64,000 nucleotides of DNA from Halorussus halophilus (lineage in GTDB: Archaea; Halobacteriota; Halobacteria; Halobacteriales; Haladaptataceae). This document shows, one piece after another, positions 60,736 through 64,000 of the stretch (positions are counted from its first letter, which is position 1; every line of letters begins with the position of its first letter). The translations under genes and the position numbers were made by a program. The DNA lies in the NCBI RefSeq assembly GCF_008831545.1, contig NZ_CP044523.1:1736001-1800000 (forward strand), in the 5' to 3' direction. The notes beneath the pieces were generated by a model. The model saw nothing but the letters and a program-made list of their open reading frames with translations, did not search any database and was not told the DNA's origin.

Positions 60736-62088
60736 CTATTCTGTCCTCACTTCCACAGTCGAGTCCGACCCTGAAGCCGAACTGTTCCGGACGAACGACT
60801 CGTCGCCAGCGAGCAAGACCACCGACTCGTCGCTGACCCTGACCACGCGAAATCGGAGCGGGCCGTCAAGCCAGATGTCGCCTGATTGCTCGCCACGGGC
60901 CGCGAGATACTCCGTTAGGGTGGTTTCGAACTCGTTGGCTTCCGCTGGGGAGTCCCAACGAGTCGCCCAGACGAAACTCCGGTTCGGGCCTTCGACTGGC
61001 ACGACTTTGTCGTTGCCCCAGCCGTCGGCACCGCTCGACGCCCGCGAAGCGTTCAGTTCGGTCGCGAGGAAGATTCGCGTCATCAACTCGCCGTTGGTGT
61101 CGGCGAGTCCGACCGACCGGTCGTCTGTGAATGCCGTCGAGACCGAGAGTGGCTTCGGCGGTTCTGACCCCGGCGTCAGATTGTGAAGCAACTCCTCGGT
61201 CGTTCGCGGTGGGTCGTCGTACACTGTTTCGAGACCCGACGGGGAGTCGAGTCGGGCGTCGAGGTACCGGTAGCCGAAGTAGTAGCGCGCCAGCGAGTAC
61301 TGGGCCGCCGAGGGGGCGTTTCGGTACTGCGCGTTCGAAATCGTCGGCGAACCACGCCCCCCGAGGTACTCGCGGTCGTAGGCGACCTCGGTGTAGACGC
61401 CCGCACCTTCGACGACGCCGAGGTAGACCAGATACGTGTCCCGAGAGTAGTCGTCTCGGAGCGAGAGCGCGCGCTGAAGTCGCGTGAACGCATCGCGCTG
61501 GAACTGCACCGTGTGGGTGTACTCGTGGGCAAGCGTCCGCTCTAGACTCCGTTCGTAGCGCGGCGCGGTCAGGCGCTCGTTCACGACGACTGAGTACGCC
61601 GACGGCACGTAGGCCGCGACGGTGATGCCAGTCGGTCGGGAGTCGTCGCCGTCGTCCGATTCTCCGTCGTCTCGTTCGCCACCACCCGAATCCTGTCCGA
61701 CACCCATCACGCCGAGAAACGTCCGACTGGTCGTCGATTGCCCGCTCCCAGAACCACCGTTCGGACCGCTCGGCGAGGCCAACTCCTCGGGAGATTTAAC
61801 GAGCAGAACCGTCGGCGGCGAAGCGTTCGCGCCGAGCAGTCCGATAGTTCTCCCAAACGTTCGCTCGTGGTCTATCGGGAGCGACCCGCCGCTGACGGGG
61901 ATGTCGTAGCCGGATTCACCACTCTGTGTGGTCGCGTTCGAGTCGCTGGGAACGGTCGTCGTCTCGACGGGGTCGTTCGCGTCAGGCGGGGCACCGTTCC
62001 CAACGGCGTTCGTCGTCGGATTCGCAGCGGGGGCCGTACACCCCGCGAGCAAGAGACAGAAGACGCAGACGATAGCGGTCCGTGACAC
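60736..62088 (-). CDS. Hvo_1808-like surface lipoprotein with zinc-protease motif
   Basis: The protein has 450 residues. A Sec signal with lipobox LLAGC (Cys17) precedes a low-complexity Gly/Ser/Asp region (about 105-150). The metalloprotease signature HEYTHTVQF (HExxH) is followed by GAGVYTEVAYDREYLGG. Its overall order matches the haloarchaeal Hvo_1808 family of surface proteins. Cell-surface anchored; peptidase activity is plausible but unproven. Confidence 0.85.
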   Translation of the reverse strand: MSRTAIVCVFCLLLAGCTAPAANPTTNAVGNGAPPDANDPVETTTVPSDSNATTQSGESGYDIPVSGGSLPIDHERTFGRTIGLLGANASPPTVLLVKSPEELASPSGPNGGSGSGQSTTSRTFLGVMGVGQDSGGGERDDGESDDGDDSRPTGITVAAYVPSAYSVVVNERLTAPRYERSLERTLAHEYTHTVQFQRDAFTRLQRALSLRDDYSRDTYLVYLGVVEGAGVYTEVAYDREYLGGRGSPTISNAQYRNAPSAAQYSLARYYFGYRYLDARLDSPSGLETVYDDPPRTTEELLHNLTPGSEPPKPLSVSTAFTDDRSVGLADTNGELMTRIFLATELNASRASSGADGWGNDKVVPVEGPNRSFVWATRWDSPAEANEFETTLTEYLAARGEQSGDIWLDGPLRFRVVRVSDESVVLLAGDESFVRNSSASGSDSTVEVRTE

Positions 62089-62142
62089 GTTTCACCACGG
62101 GGACCGCCGGAGCAAAGGAGTTGCGGTGACCGAAGTGAAAAG

Positions 62143-64000
62143 TCAGTCCAACTCGCGGGCGAGCGTCTCTCGAAGTCCGCCGATTTCGGCCGCGTCGTAG
62201 ACTAGCGACTCGTCGCCGACCGAGAGTTCCAAGACGCCAGTGTCGTCGCTCTCGCCGAGTTCCGCGATTGGGGCGACGCCGTCGAACGCCGTGCGAACTG
62301 CTTCAGGGTCGGTGGTCTCCACCACTGCGCGCCCTGGCGTCTCTGCGAAGAGCACTTCGATGCTCGAAACGTCCACCGTCGCACCCGCCTCCTCGGTGAC
62401 CATCTCGGCGAGCGTGACCCCGAGGCCACCGTTGCTCACGTCGTGAACTGCGAGCGACGAGTCGAGGTTTGCGACTTCCGCGAGTGCCGCCACGACTTCG
62501 CTCGCGTTTTCCGGGAGTTCGGGGAACTGGTCGCTCCCGCCCATCTGCGCGAGATACTCTGAACCGCCCAACTTCGCGCCGCCGTCGTCGCCGACGACGA
62601 GCAGGGTACCGTCACCTGAGAGCGCGGCGGGCGGCGCATCGTACCCTTCTTTCGTGCCGGTCATCGCCAGCGTCGGCGTCGGCGGAATCGGCCCCGACGG
62701 CGAGTCGTTGTACAGCGAGACGTTGCCACCGACGACGGGCACCGAGAGTTCCGAACACATGTCGGCCAGACCGTCTACGATTCCTTTGAAGCCGCCGTAC
62801 ACGTCGGGTTTTTCGGGGTTGCCGCCGTTCAGGCAGTCCACTGCCGCGAGGGGTGTCGCGCCCTTCGCCGCGATGTTCGTCGCGTTTTCGAGTGCGACGG
62901 CGCGAGCGCCGTCGTACGGCGCGGCAGTCGTCCAGTGCGGAATCGCGCCCGAAGAAAATGCGAGTCCGGTTTCAGCTTCTCTGAGCGCCAACACCGCCGA
63001 ATCGTCACCCGGGCCAGTCGCCGTGCGGACCTGCACTTCGTGGTCGTACTGTCGGTAGACCCACCGCTTACTCGCGCAGTTTGGACTGGCGACGACTGCT
63101 TCGAACGCCTCCCTGAGGTCGGCGTCGGGCAGGTCCGTCTCTTGTTCCTCCGGGTTCTCAGACGCTAAGTCGTTCATCGGCGCGCCTTCCCCAAGGAAGT
63201 AGGCGTCTACGTCTACGACAGTTTCACGACCTCCCGAGTCGCTTCTCTCCTCGGTCGGCTTTTCCGAGTCGTTCGCCTCGCTATCGAAGGTGCAAGTGTA
63301 GTTGCCCTCAGTGACTTCGCCGATGACCGAACAGCCGAGGTCGTACTTCTCGGCGATTGCCTCGACTGCTTCGACGTTCTCCGGCGTGACCTCGTAGCAC
63401 ATGCGCTCCTGCGATTCGGCGAGCAGGATTTCGAGCGCGTTCATGTTGGGTTCGCGCTGGTGGACGTCCTCCAATCGAATCTCACAGCCGAGACCGCCTT
63501 TGGCTATCATCTCCGAGGACGCGCCGCCAAGTCCGGCCGCGCCGAGGTCGCGGGCCGCCTCGATGAGGTCCTCGTCCAACAGTTCCTCGTTGGCTTCGAC
63601 GAGCAACTTCTCGGTGTAGGGGTCCCCAACCTGCACGGCGGGGCGGTCCTCCGTTTCGGCGTCTTCGCCCAAGTCCTCGCTAGCGAAACTCGCACCGCCG
63701 AGGCCATCGCGGCCCGTCGCGTTGCCCACGAGAACGAGTTTGTTGCCGACTTCCTTGGCGTCGGCAGTCACGAGGCGGTCTTCGGAGAGCAGTCCGACGC
63801 ACGCGACGTTGACGAGCGGGTTACCCTCGTAGTCCGGGTGGAACTCCGTGCTGCCCGTGACCGTCGGGACGCCAATCGAGTTGCCGTAGTCCGAGATGCC
63901 CTCCACGACGCCGTCTAGCAGGTAGCGCGAATGCTCCCTCTCGAAGTCGCCGAAGTACAGCGAGTCAGCCAGGGCGATTGGGTAGGCACCCATCGAGAGC
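62143..64000 (-). CDS. purL: Phosphoribosylformylglycinamidine synthase subunit PurL (5' end cut)
   Basis: The visible 619 codons are the C-terminal part. [19 protein letters not shown] is the conserved helix after the catalytic region, with [45 protein letters not shown] and GGNVSLYND (ATP sites). The gene continues beyond base 64000, where the N-terminal FETHNHPSAVEP motif would be expected. It catalyses the fourth purine step from FGAR with PurQ and PurS. A charged insertion ([20 protein letters not shown]) in the middle is haloarchaeal style. Confidence 0.95.
   Translation of the reverse strand, partial: LSMGAYPIALADSLYFGDFEREHSRYLLDGVVEGISDYGNSIGVPTVTGSTEFHPDYEGNPLVNVACVGLLSEDRLVTADAKEVGNKLVLVGNATGRDGLGGASFASEDLGEDAETEDRPAVQVGDPYTEKLLVEANEELLDEDLIEAARDLGAAGLGGASSEMIAKGGLGCEIRLEDVHQREPNMNALEILLAESQERMCYEVTPENVEAVEAIAEKYDLGCSVIGEVTEGNYTCTFDSEANDSEKPTEERSDSGGRETVVDVDAYFLGEGAPMNDLASENPEEQETDLPDADLREAFEAVVASPNCASKRWVYRQYDHEVQVRTATGPGDDSAVLALREAETGLAFSSGAIPHWTTAAPYDGARAVALENATNIAAKGATPLAAVDCLNGGNPEKPDVYGGFKGIVDGLADMCSELSVPVVGGNVSLYNDSPSGPIPPTPTLAMTGTKEGYDAPPAALSGDGTLLVVGDDGGAKLGGSEYLAQMGGSDQFPELPENASEVVAALAEVANLDSSLAVHDVSNGGLGVTLAEMVTEEAGATVDVSSIEVLFAETPGRAVVETTDPEAVRTAFDGVAPIAELGESDDTGVLELSVGDESLVYDAAEIGGLRETLARELD

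Noticed and set aside
42730-60774. Recurrent small ORFs with the peptide pattern KLATPETEEKP in the dispersed elements
   Set aside because: The peptide recurs because the DNA core is conserved. The frames break or diverge just after it, starts are missing in several copies, and the elements lie in both orientations.

Overview
The window reads as a chromosomal segment of a halophilic archaeon (class Halobacteria). The evidence is high GC, strongly acidic proteins, many leaderless genes with a TATA-like element about 25-30 nt before the ATG, many twin-arginine (Tat) secretion signals together with a tatA gene, and archaeal-type information genes: orc1/cdc6, rpo11, SUI1/eIF1, dph2 and an archaeal/eukaryal-type TrpRS. 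Genus cannot be settled from sequence alone.

Layout. 1-2.8 kb: aldehyde dehydrogenase (cut by the window start) and a GH5-like protein. 2.8-4.7 kb: a probable replication origin, with two 27-bp origin-recognition-box-like sequences in inverted orientation upstream of orc1/cdc6. 4.7-11.7 kb: mixed genes (DUF7504-like, OYE-type oxidoreductase, Eis-like acetyltransferase, acidic coiled-coil protein, YdjM-like membrane protein, tatA, MaoC-like). 12-20 kb: thiolase plus DUF35, SUI1, asparaginase, a 7TM/PAS histidine kinase, SnoaL-like protein, acyl-CoA synthetase. 20-31.3 kb: trpS, a Tat lipoprotein, then a probable iron-responsive block: a GT75-type glycosyltransferase, a complete Fe(III)-type ABC importer followed directly by a membrane glycosyltransferase, and a DPM1-like GT2. 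Three of these promoters carry TTTAGG-N4-CCTAAA-type palindromes resembling DtxR/IdeR/SirR operators. 31.3-37 kb: an accessory, partly AT-richer stretch with a decayed gene, a tyrosine recombinase plus DUF5805, an orphan lipoprotein and an IS4-type transposase. 37-45.5 kb: HisG-like unknown, histidine kinase next to a very acidic coiled-coil protein, BNR-like protein, hisF, a sequon-rich secreted protein, rpo11. 45.5-55.3 kb: rhomboid with a large extra domain, an ArsR-like regulator apparently frameshifted by a 28-bp duplication, M23 peptidase, METTL5, and a run of Tat-exported proteins. 55.3-64 kb: dph2, YlbF, a Bat-type HTH regulator, PRC-barrel-like and MBL proteins, SHOCT protein, Hvo_1808-like surface metalloprotein and purL (cut by the window end).

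The strongest unexplained signal is non-coding. A mosaic family of intergenic elements recurs at least six times in 64 kb (19.7, 30.2, 42.8, 56.55, 56.77 and 60.5 kb). It has a conserved core, a conserved GCGCGCGCC-like end in most copies, and a hypervariable interior made of perfect short hairpins. The 60.5-kb copy carries eight consecutive perfect palindromes in about 250 bp. A second conserved module with a variable hairpin occurs at 11.87, 30.15 and 42.4 kb. These elements generate many spurious ORFs and may be a non-autonomous mobile or regulatory repeat.

No rRNA, tRNA or CRISPR array was recognised.
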